The notes beneath the pieces were generated by a model. That model saw only the letters and a program-made list of their open reading frames with translations. It was not told the DNA's origin and ran no database searches. A DNA stretch of 64,000 nt from Streptomyces sp. SN-593 (GTDB lineage Bacteria > Actinomycetota > Actinomycetes > Streptomycetales > Streptomycetaceae), in assembly GCF_016756395.1 (NCBI RefSeq), contig NZ_AP018365.1, forward strand, positions 4,253,001 to 4,317,000, in the 5' to 3' direction. Position numbers and translations under genes: made by a program. Of the stretch, positions 57,274 through 64,000 are shown in pieces (position 1 is the first letter of the stretch; the number at the start of each line of letters is the position of its first letter).

Positions 57274-57791
57274 AGCCCACGGTCCCCTCGCCCGCCGCTT
57301 TACCTGCCACCGAGTCGTACGGCACGCCCTGCTCGGTGCGACAGTGGGCGATCACCACGGCCACCGGAGAGCAGATCACCGGCTACCTGCCACCCTGGGC
57401 CGCCGAGGACCCCAGCGAACAGGACGTACCGCCGCAGAAGTTGGCCGCGCGGCTTGCCGACGTCTGCCACTACAAGGAGTTCCCGGGGCAGGTCCTGCGC
57501 GCGTACTCGCCGGGCAACGTGACGGACGAGCCGGAGGAGTTGGAGGTCATGTCCTCCAGCATCACCTGCACGCCCTACGCCCCGGCTCCCGAACTGGCCC
57601 TCCCGGTCGCCACGGTGCGTGTCGCCGGCGAGTACTGGATGACCGACCTCGACCCGACGGGAGTGGCGAACCTGGTCGCGGGCCTGCGCGCGGTGGCCGA
57701 CCGCCTCGACCACGTCGTCATCCCCCAGCTCAACACGATCCGCGCCGAATGGACCGCCCACCACGCTTCCGGCGCGGGAGCGGGCGCGTGA
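57270..57791 (+). CDS. uncharacterised protein, paralogue A (DUF6907-like)
   Basis: A 173-residue protein. The core has WAITTATGEQITGYLPPWAA, then ITCTPYAPAPELALPVATV and a C-terminal helix VANLVAGLRAVADRLDHVVI. It resembles actinobacterial DUF6907 proteins, an assignment made from memory and not certain. It shares layout and C-terminal pattern with the protein at 58707-59282, and the two flank the HTH gene. ATG 57270 overlaps the upstream stop, and its own stop overlaps the next start (GTGA), so three genes in a row are translationally coupled. Confidence 0.6.
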   Translation: MKPTVPSPAALPATESYGTPCSVRQWAITTATGEQITGYLPPWAAEDPSEQDVPPQKLAARLADVCHYKEFPGQVLRAYSPGNVTDEPEELEVMSSSITCTPYAPAPELALPVATVRVAGEYWMTDLDPTGVANLVAGLRAVADRLDHVVIPQLNTIRAEWTAHHASGAGAGA

Positions 57792-58669
57792 GCACCGACA
57801 CCACGCCCGCCGTGGACTCCGTGACCACCAGCGCTGATCGGCTCGCTGCCTTCCGGGCCGCGATCGCCTCCGGCCAGGTGAGCGCCCGTGCCTTGTATGC
57901 CCACCATCTCGCGTTCCTGCGGGCGAAGGCCGGTCTGTCGTTGGTCGAGCTGGCCGACCGGTGCCACTACGAGCAGTCCTACCTCCACCGCCTGGAGACC
58001 GGCGGACGGCTCGGCAACATGCTCGTCGCCGAGACCCTGGACCGCTTCTACGGCACCGGGGACCTGCTCGCTGGCCTGTGGCTGCTGGCCAAACGCGAAT
58101 CCAAACGCGCGGCTGGCGGACTCGCCGCCCTGGAAGCGGCCGCGACCAGCATCCGCGCATACGCGCTAACCGCCGTCCCCGCCCTCCTCCAGACCCCCGC
58201 CTACGCCGAAGAGCACCTCGCCACCGTCCACCCGCAGTCACCGGAAGTCCTCTCCGCGCAGCTCAACGTGCTCCGCGAACGGCAGGCCCGCCTCACCGAG
58301 ACCACACCCCATCCGGTCCGCTACCGCGCCGTCCTCGACGAACTCGTCCTCCACCGCGCCGCCCGCAACAACGCGACCTGGGACGGCCAACTCGACCACC
58401 TCATCGCCACGGCACACGAGCCCGCGATCACCCTCCAACTCCTCCCGCTCCACGCCGGCCCCCACGACCTACGCGGCGCCGTGCAACTGCTGTCCTTCCG
58501 CGTCGGCGCCACCCTCGCGTACGTGCACGGCACCCTCACCGACCAGATCACCGACGACCCCGACGACATCGAGCACCTCAGCCGGCAGTACGACGAACTG
58601 CGTGACCTCGCCCTCACCCCCGCCCAGACCATCGAACACCTCCACACCCTCCGCACCACCACCCGCTGA
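57788..58669 (+). CDS. XRE-type HTH regulator with DUF5753-like C-terminal domain
   Basis: A 293-residue regulator. The HTH at about 38-95 reads LAFLRAKAGLSLVELADRCH, YEQSYLHRLETGGRLGN and LVAETLDRFYG. The DUF5753-like region (about 120-285) contains IRAYALTAVPALLQTPAYAE, QARLTETTPHPVRYRAVLDE and ITLQLLPLHAGPHDLRGAV, the pattern of the large Streptomyces family that usually pairs with DUF397 proteins. No DUF397 gene is present here; the neighbours are DUF6907-like instead. GTG 57788 overlaps the previous stop. It is followed after 37 bases by the second paralogue. Confidence 0.8.
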   Translation: MSTDTTPAVDSVTTSADRLAAFRAAIASGQVSARALYAHHLAFLRAKAGLSLVELADRCHYEQSYLHRLETGGRLGNMLVAETLDRFYGTGDLLAGLWLLAKRESKRAAGGLAALEAAATSIRAYALTAVPALLQTPAYAEEHLATVHPQSPEVLSAQLNVLRERQARLTETTPHPVRYRAVLDELVLHRAARNNATWDGQLDHLIATAHEPAITLQLLPLHAGPHDLRGAVQLLSFRVGATLAYVHGTLTDQITDDPDDIEHLSRQYDELRDLALTPAQTIEHLHTLRTTTR

Positions 58670-58706
58670 CCCCACCAACTCCCGCCACCCCAAGGAGCTA
58701 TCGCCC

Positions 58707-59282
58707 ATGAGCCCCACCACCCTGCTCACCAAACCCACCGCCACACGGCCTCCCGAGCCGGACCCCACCGCGCGTCTGCCAGAATCGACTCCGCCAACCA
58801 ACTGGACAGTCACCACGGTTGAAGGCATCACCCTGACCGGCCACCAGCCCGACTGGTCCGAGGACAACCCCAGCAACACCGGCATGACGCTGGACCAGGC
58901 CGTGGACTACCTGCGCGGCTACGCCCACTACACGATGCTCCCCGTCGACCCGGTCCTCCCGCCCGCCACCCTCGACATCGACATCAACGGCACCCGCGTC
59001 CGCGAGTCGACCAGCGCGATGTTCGCCGCCCAGATCGCCTGCCACCCCTACGCCCCCCAGCCCCACGAACGGGTCCCCACCGCGAGCCTCACGATCGTCG
59101 ACGCGTGGGACTTCGAGGGCCTCACCCCCACCGACCTCGCCCGCTTCGCCACCCAGATCCGCACCCAGGCCGACTACTTCGAGAACACAGTCCTTCCCGA
59201 CCTCGTCGCCGCCCGGGAGGACTGGGCTGCCCGTCATCCCGCGGCCCCCGCGAGCAGCCCGAGCAAGACCGAGCTGCCGTGA
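58707..59282 (+). CDS. uncharacterised protein, paralogue B (DUF6907-like)
   Basis: A 191-residue protein. A Pro/Thr-rich N terminus (about 1-35) precedes WTVTTVEGITLTGHQPDWSE, IACHPYAPQPHERVPTASL and LTPTDLARFATQIRTQADYF. These segments align by eye with WAITTATGEQ, ITCTPYAPAPELALPVA and LDPTGVANLVAGLRAVADRL in paralogue A, so the two genes stem from a duplication around the HTH gene. ATG 58707 has AAGGAG at 58692-58697. The stop overlaps the GTG of a small membrane-protein gene (GTGA). Confidence 0.6.
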   Translation: MSPTTLLTKPTATRPPEPDPTARLPESTPPTNWTVTTVEGITLTGHQPDWSEDNPSNTGMTLDQAVDYLRGYAHYTMLPVDPVLPPATLDIDINGTRVRESTSAMFAAQIACHPYAPQPHERVPTASLTIVDAWDFEGLTPTDLARFATQIRTQADYFENTVLPDLVAAREDWAARHPAAPASSPSKTELP

Positions 59283-59401
59283 TCCGCCATTGGAGGATCG
59301 CCCTCATCGCCGGTTGGACCGGTATCGCGCTGATTGTGCTCCTGGCCCTCGCCTGCGGACTCGCGATCGGCCTGGCCGTCGCCAGTCAGCCCACCCCCTG
59401 A
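59279..59401 (+). CDS. 40-residue membrane protein, last gene of the element
   Basis: GTG 59279 to TGA 59401 encodes 40 residues: a basic start (VIRHWR), one long hydrophobic helix (IALIVLLALACGLAIGLAV) and a short tail. The start overlaps the preceding stop by 4 bases, the same GTGA coupling as elsewhere in this operon, which argues that it is translated. It is probably a single-pass inner-membrane peptide. The longer open frame to 59105 lies within paralogue B and is a shadow. Confidence 0.55.
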   Translation: MIRHWRIALIAGWTGIALIVLLALACGLAIGLAVASQPTP

Positions 59402-59633
59402 AGCCTCCGCTCCAGGCACCGTTGAATGCGATCCGGCCGTTCTCCCAATCCAAAGCTCCATCGCCGGTGGACGCTTGCCCAGATGGCCCGGCCGGTCTGT
59501 CGCTCTCAGCACGCATTCAGCACACACGCCCACCGAAAGCTCCCATCATCAGTGGCAAGCAGTGGCGAATCTTTCCCCAGGTCAGCGGCTTCCCGCCTTC
59601 ATCCGCCCAGCTCACGGCCCCGTCCCGGAAGAA

Positions 59634-59676
59634 TTTGCAAGGCAGATGTCGGGGGTTCGAATCCCCCAGGCTCCAC
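59634..59676 (+). repeat. attR, 43-bp direct repeat (tRNA-Ala 3' fragment)
   Basis: An exact copy of 44570-44612. It holds the anticodon loop to discriminator of tRNA-Ala but no 5' half, so it cannot encode a functional tRNA. Confidence 0.95.
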
Positions 59677-59696
59677 CGTGTGTGACGCGGTTCAGC

Positions 59697-59726
59697 GGCC
59701 CCCTTCCCGGTTCGGGTGAGGGGGCC
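59697..59726 (+). terminator. original chromosomal terminator of tRNA-Ala
   Basis: GGCCCCCT pairs with AGGGGGCC and an inner CCCG/CGGG stem closes around GTT, followed by GCGTTTT. It is now separated from its tRNA by the 15-kb element. Confidence 0.75.
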
Positions 59727-59814
59727 GGTGGCGTTTTCGGGGGCGGTTCCGGGAGGACGGGGCGGTGAGGGGCTGGGGGTCGGGGCGGGGGTGCGGGAGA
59801 ATCGGGGGGTGGTG

Positions 59815-62800
59815 ATGTTCGGGGTTCTGGGGGCGACGCGGGTCGTCGGTGCCGAGGGCGCCGACGTCGCGTTGGGCGGACCGCGGCGGCGGGCGGTGCT
59901 CGTCCTGCTCGCGCTGGACGCCGGGCGGGTGGTCCCGGCGGAGCGGCTGATCGGCGGTCTGTACGGCGCCGACGTGCCGGCCGGTGCGGCCAACGCCGTG
60001 CAGTCGCAGATCTCGCGGCTGCGGCAGGTGCTGCCGGTGGCGGTGGAGGGGCACCCGTCGGGATATCGGCTGGCGGCGGAGCCGGACCAGGTGGACGCGC
60101 ACCGGTTCGAGCGGCTGGCGCTGCGCGGGCGGGAGGCGCTGGCGGGCGGACGGCCGGACGCGGCCGCCGAGTTGCTGCGGGAGGCACTGGGGCTGTGGCG
60201 GGGGCCGGCACTGGCGGACGTGGGGGACGCGCCGTTCGCGGGGGCCCAGGCGGCGCGGTGGGAGGAACTGCGGCTGGGGGCGGTGGAGGACCGGGTCGAG
60301 GCAGCGCTGGCGCTCGGCCGGCACCGCGATGTCGTCGCGGAGCTGGGGGAGTTGGTCGCCGCGAATCCCCTGCGGGAACGCCTGCGCGGGCAGTTGATGC
60401 GGGCGCTGTACGGCAGCGGGCGGCAGGCGGAGGCGCTGGCCGCGTACGACGTGGCGCGGCGGGAGTTGGCCGACTCGCTGGGGACCGATCCTGGGCCGGA
60501 GCTGGCCGCGGTCCACCTCGCCGTGCTGCGGGCGGACCCGTCGCTGATCCCGGACGGTCCGCGGAAGGCGCTGCCGAACGCAGGGGTCGGCACCGTGCTC
60601 GGAGGCTCGACGGGTGAAGCGGCGTCCCGCCCGTTTCCGGCAAGCGTGGATGTTCCACGTGAAACAGCCACGGACGCCTCTGTTCCACGTGGAACATCGC
60701 CGTATCCGCCTGACGGGCACCACGATCCCGCTGGCCCTCGCGGCCACCGCGAACTTCCCGCCCCGCTCACCAGCTTCATCGGCCGCGAGACGGACATCGC
60801 CCGGATCGGGGAGCAGTTGGCGCGGGGGCGGCTGGTCACGCTGATCGGCCCCGGTGGAGCGGGCAAGACCCGGCTCGCGGTGGAGGCGGCCCGCCAGCAC
60901 CCGGGCGACGTGAATCTGGTGGAGTTGGCGGGTCTCGACGACGGCGCCGCCCTGGCGCGGGCCGTGCTCGGCGGGCTCGGACTGCGCGAGGGCGGGCTGC
61001 TGCCGACCGCCGGGCCGGGTGCCGCCCCCACCACTCCCGGAGCCACTCCCGGTGCCACTCCCACCTCCGCCCCCGGCGTCGCCGGCGGCGTGCCGCCCGA
61101 TCCGCTGGCCCGGATCACCGCCGCGCTCGCCGACCGCCCGCTGCTGCTCGTCCTCGACAACTGCGAGCACGTGGTCGCCGAGGCCGCCCACCTCACCGAG
61201 CGCCTGCTCGCCGGACTGCCGCTGTTGCGCATCCTCGCCACCAGCCGCGAAGCGCTCGGCATCAACGGCGAGACGCTCTGCCCGGTGCCGACCCTTCCGC
61301 TGCCTCGGCCCGGCGCGGACCGGGAGCAGGCGCTCGCCTCCCCCGCCGTGCGGCTCTTCGTCGAACGTGCCGCGGCCGTCCGGCCCGACTTCGACCCGAC
61401 CGCCGACCCGGCGACCGCCGACGCCGTACTGCGGCTGTGCGCCGCTCTCGACGGCCTGCCCCTGGCCATCGAACTCGCCGCGGCCCGGCTGCGCTCGCTG
61501 TCGGCCGTGGACATCGCCGACCGGCTCGGCGCGCTGCCCGCCCATGACGACGAGGCGCCGTACAGCATCGGCGTACGGCCGGACGCGCTCTTCCGGCTGC
61601 TCTCCCGCGGCAGCCGCACCGCCCAGCCGCGCCAGCGCACCCTGCGCGGCGTCGTGGAGTGGAGCTGGGAACTGCTCCCCGCGGACGAGCGGGCGGTGCT
61701 GCGCCGCGCCTCGGTCTTCGCCGGAGGGTGGACGCTGGCCGCCGCGGAGGCGGTCTGCGCGGACCACGCCGACCCGGAACGGATCGCCGCGGACCGGGTC
61801 GGCGGCGCCGGCTCCGCCGCACGGGAGGCGGCCGGCGCACCCTCCGGCGCCGGCGACCGGGTCGATCCGGACGACCGTATCGACCCCGCCGACCGGATCG
61901 ACCCGGACGACGTCCTGGACCTGGTCACCGCTCTCGTGGAGAAGTCCCTCGTGGTCGCCCAGCCGCCGGACCCCGCCGGCAGGGTCCGCTACCGCATGCT
62001 GGAGTCGATCCGGGCCTACGGCGCCGAGCGGCTGGCCGAGGCGGGCGAGACCTCGCGCGCCCAACGCGCCCACACCGCCCACTTCCTGCGCTTCGCGCTC
62101 GACGCCGACCCGCACCTGCGCCGCGCCGAGCAGGTGGAGTGGCTGCGGCGGTACGCCGAGGACAACGACAACTTCCGGGCCGCCCTGCACCGCACCCTCG
62201 CCGCCGGCGACATCACCACCGCGATGCGGCTGGTCGCGGCCCTGTCGTCGTACTGGCTGCTGCGCGGCGTGCGGTACGAGGGGGTCGCGGCCGCCCGGCA
62301 GGTGCTCGCGGCGCTCGGACCGCACCCGCCGGAGGGCCTGGAGGAGGAGTTCGCCCTGTGCGTGATGGCCGTGCTCGGCGCGCTCTCCGACGCGGACGCG
62401 TACGCCGAGCACGTGGCGGCGGCCACGGTCGTCGTGGACCGGATGAAGCGCGTGTCCAGGCGCTTCCCCGTCCTCACCCTGCTGTGGGCGCCGTTCGCGG
62501 GTGTGCCGGACGCGAGTCTGGACGCCCTCGCGGTGCTGGAGGAGTTCCTCTCCGAGCGGGACGACCCCTGGTACCGCGCGCTCGGCCACCTCGGCGCCGG
62601 CTTCCAGGCGTGGATGGCGCACGCCGACGCGGATCGCGCGCGGCGCGAGTGCACCCGGGCCCTGGAGTACTTCCGGCTCCAGGGCGACCGCTGGGGCATG
62701 ATCACCTGCCTCAACGTGCTCGCGGACCTCGCCGACTACGCGGACCGGCTGCCCGAGGCCGTCGCACTGCTCGGCCGCGCGCTGGAACTGGCCGAGGAGC

Positions 62801-63438
62801 TCGACTCCGCCCTCGACATGGCCGAACTGCTCTGCAACCGCGCCACCTACAGCCTGCGGGCGGAGGAGTACGAGGCGGCGACCGCGTACTGCGAGCGGGC
62901 CGTCCTGCTGTCCCGCCGGGCCGGCTCGCCGGAGACGCTGGCGATGGCCCACCTCGGGCTCGGCGAGGCCGCCAGGCTGGCCGGCGACCTCGACACCGCG
63001 CGGGCACGGTGCGAGCAGGCGCTGCGGGAGTGCCCGCGCGGCTGGTTCTCCAGTGACGGCGTGCGCTCGTCGGCGCAGCTCGCGCTCGGTTGGATCGAGA
63101 TGGCCGAGGGCGACGCGGACGCCGCGCGGGAACGCCTCCGGGCGGCGGCCGCGAACGGCGGCACCGGCAGGGAGTTCCCGATGACCGGCGCGCTCCTCGC
63201 CGTGGCCGCCGCCGGGCTCGCCGTACTGGTCGGCGATCCGCACCGGGCCGCGCTGCTGCTGGGCGCCGCGCACACCCTGCGCGGAGGGCCGCCCACCGGG
63301 CCCGACGCCCGCGCCACGACGGCCGCGGCGCGGACGGCACTGGGTGACGGGCCGTACGAGCGGGCGTACGCGAGCGCGTCCGGTCTCGACCGGGCCGCCG
63401 CGCTCGCCCGGGCGACGGGATACCTCACCGGCGGGTGA
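59815..63438 (+). CDS. SARP/AfsR-family regulator (winged helix, BTAD, NB-ARC, TPR)
   Basis: A 1207-residue regulator. The N-terminal winged helix (about 1-85) reads VMFGVLGATRVVGAEGADVA-like, followed by a BTAD domain (about 90-245) with NPLRERLRGQLMRALYGSGR. A linker (about 250-320) contains two in-frame parS sites read as DVPRET and VPRGTS. The STAND/NB-ARC ATPase has Walker A IGPGGAGKTRLAV near 345 and LLLVLDNCEHVV near 443. A winged helix and TPR-like repeats occupy the rest. The start is ATG 59815; GTG codons just before it are possible. It lies just outside the element and precedes an MFS exporter, which it may control. Confidence 0.88.
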   Translation: MFGVLGATRVVGAEGADVALGGPRRRAVLVLLALDAGRVVPAERLIGGLYGADVPAGAANAVQSQISRLRQVLPVAVEGHPSGYRLAAEPDQVDAHRFERLALRGREALAGGRPDAAAELLREALGLWRGPALADVGDAPFAGAQAARWEELRLGAVEDRVEAALALGRHRDVVAELGELVAANPLRERLRGQLMRALYGSGRQAEALAAYDVARRELADSLGTDPGPELAAVHLAVLRADPSLIPDGPRKALPNAGVGTVLGGSTGEAASRPFPASVDVPRETATDASVPRGTSPYPPDGHHDPAGPRGHRELPAPLTSFIGRETDIARIGEQLARGRLVTLIGPGGAGKTRLAVEAARQHPGDVNLVELAGLDDGAALARAVLGGLGLREGGLLPTAGPGAAPTTPGATPGATPTSAPGVAGGVPPDPLARITAALADRPLLLVLDNCEHVVAEAAHLTERLLAGLPLLRILATSREALGINGETLCPVPTLPLPRPGADREQALASPAVRLFVERAAAVRPDFDPTADPATADAVLRLCAALDGLPLAIELAAARLRSLSAVDIADRLGALPAHDDEAPYSIGVRPDALFRLLSRGSRTAQPRQRTLRGVVEWSWELLPADERAVLRRASVFAGGWTLAAAEAVCADHADPERIAADRVGGAGSAAREAAGAPSGAGDRVDPDDRIDPADRIDPDDVLDLVTALVEKSLVVAQPPDPAGRVRYRMLESIRAYGAERLAEAGETSRAQRAHTAHFLRFALDADPHLRRAEQVEWLRRYAEDNDNFRAALHRTLAAGDITTAMRLVAALSSYWLLRGVRYEGVAAARQVLAALGPHPPEGLEEEFALCVMAVLGALSDADAYAEHVAAATVVVDRMKRVSRRFPVLTLLWAPFAGVPDASLDALAVLEEFLSERDDPWYRALGHLGAGFQAWMAHADADRARRECTRALEYFRLQGDRWGMITCLNVLADLADYADRLPEAVALLGRALELAEELDSALDMAELLCNRATYSLRAEEYEAATAYCERAVLLSRRAGSPETLAMAHLGLGEAARLAGDLDTARARCEQALRECPRGWFSSDGVRSSAQLALGWIEMAEGDADAARERLRAAAANGGTGREFPMTGALLAVAAAGLAVLVGDPHRAALLLGAAHTLRGGPPTGPDARATTAAARTALGDGPYERAYASASGLDRAAALARATGYLTGG
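60652..60665. other. parS site 10
   Basis: GTTCCACGTGAAAC in the linker-coding part of the SARP gene (VPRET). Confidence 0.88.
60682..60695. other. parS site 11
   Basis: GTTCCACGTGGAAC, 30 bases from site 10, same reading frame (VPRGTS). Confidence 0.9.
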
Positions 63439-63763
63439 GCGCCCGCCCGCTCGACGGCCCGGCCCCGCCCGAACCGCGTCGGCGCAGCGCGCTGCCCGCC
63501 GACGGAAGGGCCCGACCCGCGGGGCGCCGCCACCAGGCGGGGTGCGCGCCGCCGTCCTTCCGGGACAGGGCCGCCGAACCGCCGCCGACACCACCCCCGG
63601 CCCGAACCGACACCCCGTACCCACACCTCCGGTCGGCCCGAACCGACACCCCGTACCCACACCTCCGGTCCGACCCGTATCGACACCTCCGGTCGGCCCG
63701 CGGTGCGCCTCCGGTCAGCCAGCGGTCAGCGCCCGGTCAGCGCCCCCGCCCACGCTCGTTCCC
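63439..63763. promoter_or_regulatory. upstream region of the MFS exporter gene
   Basis: A 325-base gap without a gene. Its main content is a 36-bp tandem repeat (63598-63693) and, next to it, three GGTCAGC copies (63713-63740) directly before the MFS start. Both are candidates for regulator binding. No clear -10/-35 pair is seen. Confidence 0.45.
63598..63693 (+). repeat. 36-bp tandem repeat upstream of the MFS gene
   Basis: Two identical copies of a 36-bp unit (63598-63633, 63634-63669; each includes GAACCGACACCCCGTACCC) are followed by a shortened 24-base copy (63670-63693). The regular spacing of about 3.4 helical turns is notable for a promoter region. Confidence 0.85.
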
Positions 63764-64000
63764 ATGACGACGACACCACCCGCCCCTCCGCCCGGCCGAA
63801 ACGGCGGCATCCCTGCCTCCGGCGCCGTGGCCGACGCCCGCCGCTGGGCGGTCCTGGCCATCTGCTGCGTGGCCGCCGCCCTCCTCGGCACCGACAACAG
63901 CGTCCTGAACTACGCGCTGCCGAGCCTGTCCGACCAACTCCACCCCTCCTCCACACAACTGCTGTGGATCGTCGACGTGTACGGCTTCGTCCTCGGCGGC
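63764..64000 (+). CDS. MFS drug:proton antiporter, N-terminal part (cut by window)
   Basis: 79 codons are seen, from ATG 63764 to the window end. After a Pro/Gly-rich start, the first helix is WAVLAICCVAAALLGTDNSV, where the DNSVLNYALPSL motif is typical of DHA2-type (14-helix) exporters. The second helix begins LLWIVDVYGFVLGG. The remainder is outside the window. It lies 325 bases behind the SARP gene, in the same direction, with tandem repeats in between. Confidence 0.8.
   Translation, partial: MTTTPPAPPPGRNGGIPASGAVADARRWAVLAICCVAAALLGTDNSVLNYALPSLSDQLHPSSTQLLWIVDVYGFVLGG

Larger units (their letters stand above)
44570..59676 (+). mobile_element. integrative mobilizable element in tRNA-Ala, about 15.1 kb
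   Basis: Boundaries are a 43-bp perfect direct repeat (44570-44612, 59634-59676) that corresponds to the 3' half of tRNA-Ala. Inside are a tyrosine integrase, an excisionase-like HTH protein, a DUF3631 ATPase, a MobC-like protein, a relaxase, a hydrolase/nucleotidyltransferase cargo pair and a group of regulatory genes. None of these belongs to the conserved oriC neighbourhood. I see no FtsK/TraB-like translocase, Spd proteins, or replication initiator of the pSAM2 type. The element would excise as a circle of 15,064 bp carrying one att copy. Transfer would need a helper conjugation machine (inference). Confidence 0.92.
59402..59814. promoter_or_regulatory. element right end, attR and SARP-gene upstream region
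   Basis: This 413-base stretch has no credible gene. 59402-59633 is the right arm of the element, with CAGCAC-type repeats (59505 and 59516). attR follows at 59634-59676, then the original tRNA-Ala terminator (59697-59726) and a GC-rich SARP-gene leader in which I see no clear promoter. Confidence 0.5.

Noticed and set aside
59634-59676. Second tRNA-Ala gene
   Set aside because: Only the 3' half is present; upstream bases cannot form the acceptor or D-arm, so it is attR.
59692-63660. Minus-strand frame of over 1300 codons opposite the SARP gene
   Set aside because: Antisense shadow of the SARP regulator, Arg/Gly/Ala-rich without domains.

Overview
The window is the replication-origin region of a high-GC actinomycete chromosome, almost certainly a member of the Streptomycetaceae. 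The evidence is the gene order parB-parA-rsmG-jag-yidC-yidD-rnpA-rpmH / dnaA-oriC-dnaN-gnd-recF-dciA-gyrB-gyrA, the many GTG/TTG starts, a DnaA with a very long domain II, the sigM-rsmA-trxB-trxA block, and parS sites of the GTTCCACGTGGAAC / GTTTCACGTGAAAC type. The order matches the oriC neighbourhood of Streptomyces coelicolor as I know it; no genus or species can be assigned from the sequence alone.

Layout. 1-8.9 kb: an alanine-racemase-like gene (cut by the window edge), a GT87 membrane glycosyltransferase, a class A penicillin-binding protein, a PadR regulator with a clear operator, inositol-phosphate synthase and an MFS transporter. 8.9-20.9 kb: CCA-adding enzyme, a DUF6049-type membrane protein, MurJ flippase, a pseudokinase with an extracytoplasmic ligand-binding-like domain, sigma factor SigM with its anti-sigma factor, and thioredoxin reductase/thioredoxin. 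21-27.7 kb: GNAT protein, parB, parA, rsmG, jag, yidC, yidD, rnpA, rpmH, all on the minus strand. 28.1-40.7 kb: dnaA, oriC with about 18 DnaA-box-like sequences, dnaN, gnd, recF, dciA, gyrB, gyrA and a DUF3566 membrane protein, all on the plus strand. From parB to gyrA, transcription therefore runs away from oriC on both sides. 40.7-44.6 kb: tRNA-Ile, a 46-residue DLW-39-type protein, a secreted protein, a Ser/Thr kinase and tRNA-Ala.

44.57-59.68 kb is an integrated mobile element of about 15 kb inserted in the 3' end of tRNA-Ala(UGC). It is bounded by a 43-bp perfect direct repeat (44570-44612 and 59634-59676). It carries a tyrosine integrase, an excisionase-like protein, a DUF3631 ATPase, a MobC-like protein and a relaxase. 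It also carries a two-gene cargo (STM4013-type hydrolase and nucleotidyltransferase) divergent from an HTH-TPR regulator, an HATPase protein, and a compact five-gene, mostly translationally coupled operon of unknown function containing an HTH-DUF5753-type regulator. No FtsK/TraB-type translocase and no recognisable replication initiator is seen, so it looks like a relaxase-type integrative mobilizable element rather than a self-transmissible actinomycete ICE. Beyond the element the chromosome resumes with the tRNA-Ala terminator, a large SARP/AfsR-type regulator and the start of an MFS exporter.

The most striking non-genic signal is the set of 11 parS sites (8.8-60.7 kb). Two form the apex of long palindromes between convergent genes (trxA/GNAT and MFS/cca), so a centromere site and a terminator-like hairpin are the same DNA. 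Others lie in coding sequence and leave recognisable peptides (VPRGT, VPRET, FHVEH). The parA upstream region combines a parS site with two DnaA boxes.
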